Part shown: positions 63,298 through 64,000 of the stretch, one piece after another
Layout: the number at the start of each line of letters is the position of its first letter
How positions within the stretch are numbered: the first letter of the stretch is position 1
Source: Casp-actino8 sp964563545
Lineage (GTDB): Bacteria > Actinomycetota > Acidimicrobiia > Acidimicrobiales > Ilumatobacteraceae
DNA: 64,000 bases
Assembly: GCA_964563545.1 (NCBI GenBank)
Contig: CAZLXB010000001.1
Span: forward strand, 124,001 to 188,000
Reading direction: 5' to 3'
Notes under the pieces: generated by a model
Database searches by the model: none
Told to the model about the DNA's origin: nothing
Seen by the model: the letters and a program-made list of their open reading frames with translations, nothing else
Made by a program: the position numbers and the translations under genes

Positions 63298-64000
63298 GTG
63301 GTGGCCAAGCGAGAACAGATGCCCGACCTCCTCGAGCCGGTCAGACGCGCAGTGGCCGGAGCCGTTCGCACTCGAGTGGTGGGCAACGATGCCGAGCGCC
63401 GAGCTTCGGAGTTGTTCACCGCGCCGGGTGAGCGTTGGTTCGACGAAGGCTCCCCCATTCGCATCGTGCACTCCGACGTGTCGATGTTCATCGGCGGGCT
63501 ACGAGCGCTTCTTTTCCAGTCTTTGCACCCGCTCGCCATGGCTGGAGTGGCTCAGCACAGTGATTACCGCTCCGATCCTTGGGGGCGGTTGCAGCGAACT
63601 GCCGACTTCCTCGCCGCCACCACGTTCGGTCCGGCCGAGGAGGCTCAACGCGCCATCGACATGGTCAAGAAGGTGCACACACGCGTACAAGGAACTACCC
63701 GCGACGGTCGGACTTATCGCGCCAACGATCCTCATCTGCTGCGTTGGGTTCACATCGCCGAAGTCGATTCGTTCATCAGTGCCCACCGTGCATTCGGCGA
63801 AACACCGCTCGAACCTCATGAATACGACACCTATGTGGCCGAGATGGCTCTCATTGCCGAGAAACTCGGTGTCGAGGAGGCGCCGCGCAGCACACGACAG
63901 GTGAAAGAACAGATCGCGTATTACCGGCGCGAACTGGCGTCGTCGCCGGAAGCACGAGACGCAGCCCGCTTCCTCCTCATCACTCCTCCGCTTCCGCTCG
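63298..64000 (+). CDS. MpaB/rubber-oxygenase family (DUF2236) protein, N-terminal part (cut by window end)
   Basis: The frame runs open to the window end (234 residues visible). FIGGLRALLFQSLHPLAMAG, QHSDYRSDPWGRLQRTADF and LLRWVHIAEVDSFISAHRAF are the signature blocks of latex-clearing-protein and MpaB' relatives, heme-b oxygenases of the DUF2236 type. The GTG at 63298 is chosen because GACGAT lies six bases upstream (near-consensus -10); an ATG at 63319 is possible. The substrate is unknown. Confidence 0.85.
   Translation, partial: MVAKREQMPDLLEPVRRAVAGAVRTRVVGNDAERRASELFTAPGERWFDEGSPIRIVHSDVSMFIGGLRALLFQSLHPLAMAGVAQHSDYRSDPWGRLQRTADFLAATTFGPAEEAQRAIDMVKKVHTRVQGTTRDGRTYRANDPHLLRWVHIAEVDSFISAHRAFGETPLEPHEYDTYVAEMALIAEKLGVEEAPRSTRQVKEQIAYYRRELASSPEARDAARFLLITPPLPL

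Noticed and set aside
1..64000. Prophage, insertion sequence, toxin-antitoxin or defence island
   Set aside because: No integrase, transposase, capsid, methylase-nuclease pair or helicase-nuclease defence cluster is seen; the lone HNH protein at 57107 and the secreted nuclease at 57543 have no such context.

Overview
The window is an ordinary stretch of chromosome from a GC-rich, high-coding-density bacterium. It is best read as an actinobacterium of the Acidimicrobiia type (inference). Pointers are a DUF3263 protein beside a LytR_C protein, a NamH-like UDP-MurNAc hydroxylase, an ethylmalonyl-CoA mutase, a cell-wall-binding-repeat (CWB2) exoprotein, class III cyclase/CRP signalling, and above all many genes that start directly at the 5' end of the transcript (leaderless). 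A run of exactly 100 N at 26386-26485 suggests a scaffold of a draft or metagenome assembly. I see no prophage, insertion sequence, CRISPR array or rRNA.

Layout. 1-3.8 kb: end of an FAD oxidoreductase, a ThiS/MoaD-like sulfur carrier, glycerate kinase, LytR_C + DUF3263, uridine kinase, tRNA-Thr. 3.9-8.5 kb: rlmB-ispF-ispD operon divergent from a CRP regulator, dienelactone hydrolase, unknown protein. 8.5-11.8 kb: copA-copZ copper export, crotonase-like protein, tRNA-Lys. 11.8-18.2 kb: a leaderless 24-codon leader ORF before a DUF2256 zinc-ribbon protein, a second ThiS-like protein with a BNR-repeat protein, an arylsulfatase coupled to an alkylsulfatase-like MBL protein, two small membrane proteins. 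18.3-25 kb: DEAD-box helicase with a structured 5' UTR, hemolysin III, a lipoprotein/fatty-acid-hydroxylase/hemerythrin operon, a split DUF2231 gene, class III cyclase + DoxX, Nudix. 25-28 kb: kynureninase, a tRNA-Gly with a 71-bp tandem repeat across the assembly gap, dcd, engB. 28-34.7 kb: a fused Fe-S reductase, a cyclic-nucleotide-domain protein, gpmA, asd, lysC, membrane cyclophilin. 34.7-41.6 kb: Gfo/Idh oxidoreductase, S51-like protein, tyrosine phosphatase, 3-hydroxyacyl-CoA dehydrogenase, aat, ethylmalonyl-CoA mutase, putative oxygenase. 41.6-46.3 kb: LysM lipoprotein, prenyl synthase, xseBA, MazG, thioredoxin, DsbB. 46.3-51.6 kb: a rhodanese-ABC permease fusion, its ATPase, a DUF2510 protein, NamH. 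51.6-64 kb: LacZ, L,D-transpeptidase, PKHD oxygenase, GluQ-RS, HNH protein, CWB2-nuclease, haloalkane dehalogenase, MBL hydrolase, asparaginase, AI-2E exporter, MpaB-family oxygenase (cut by the window end).

The clearest systemic signal is regulatory. At 24 gene starts a TANNNT hexamer (the -10 element) lies exactly 6 or 7 bases before the start codon, which fixes the start and implies leaderless mRNA. Genes inside operons instead use ATGA/TGATG/GTGA overlaps or Shine-Dalgarno sites. Two divergent pairs (ispD/crp and lysC/cyclophilin) have back-to-back -10 hexamers one base apart. The most unusual gene is the single-frame sulfurtransferase-ABC permease fusion at 46.3-48.9 kb.
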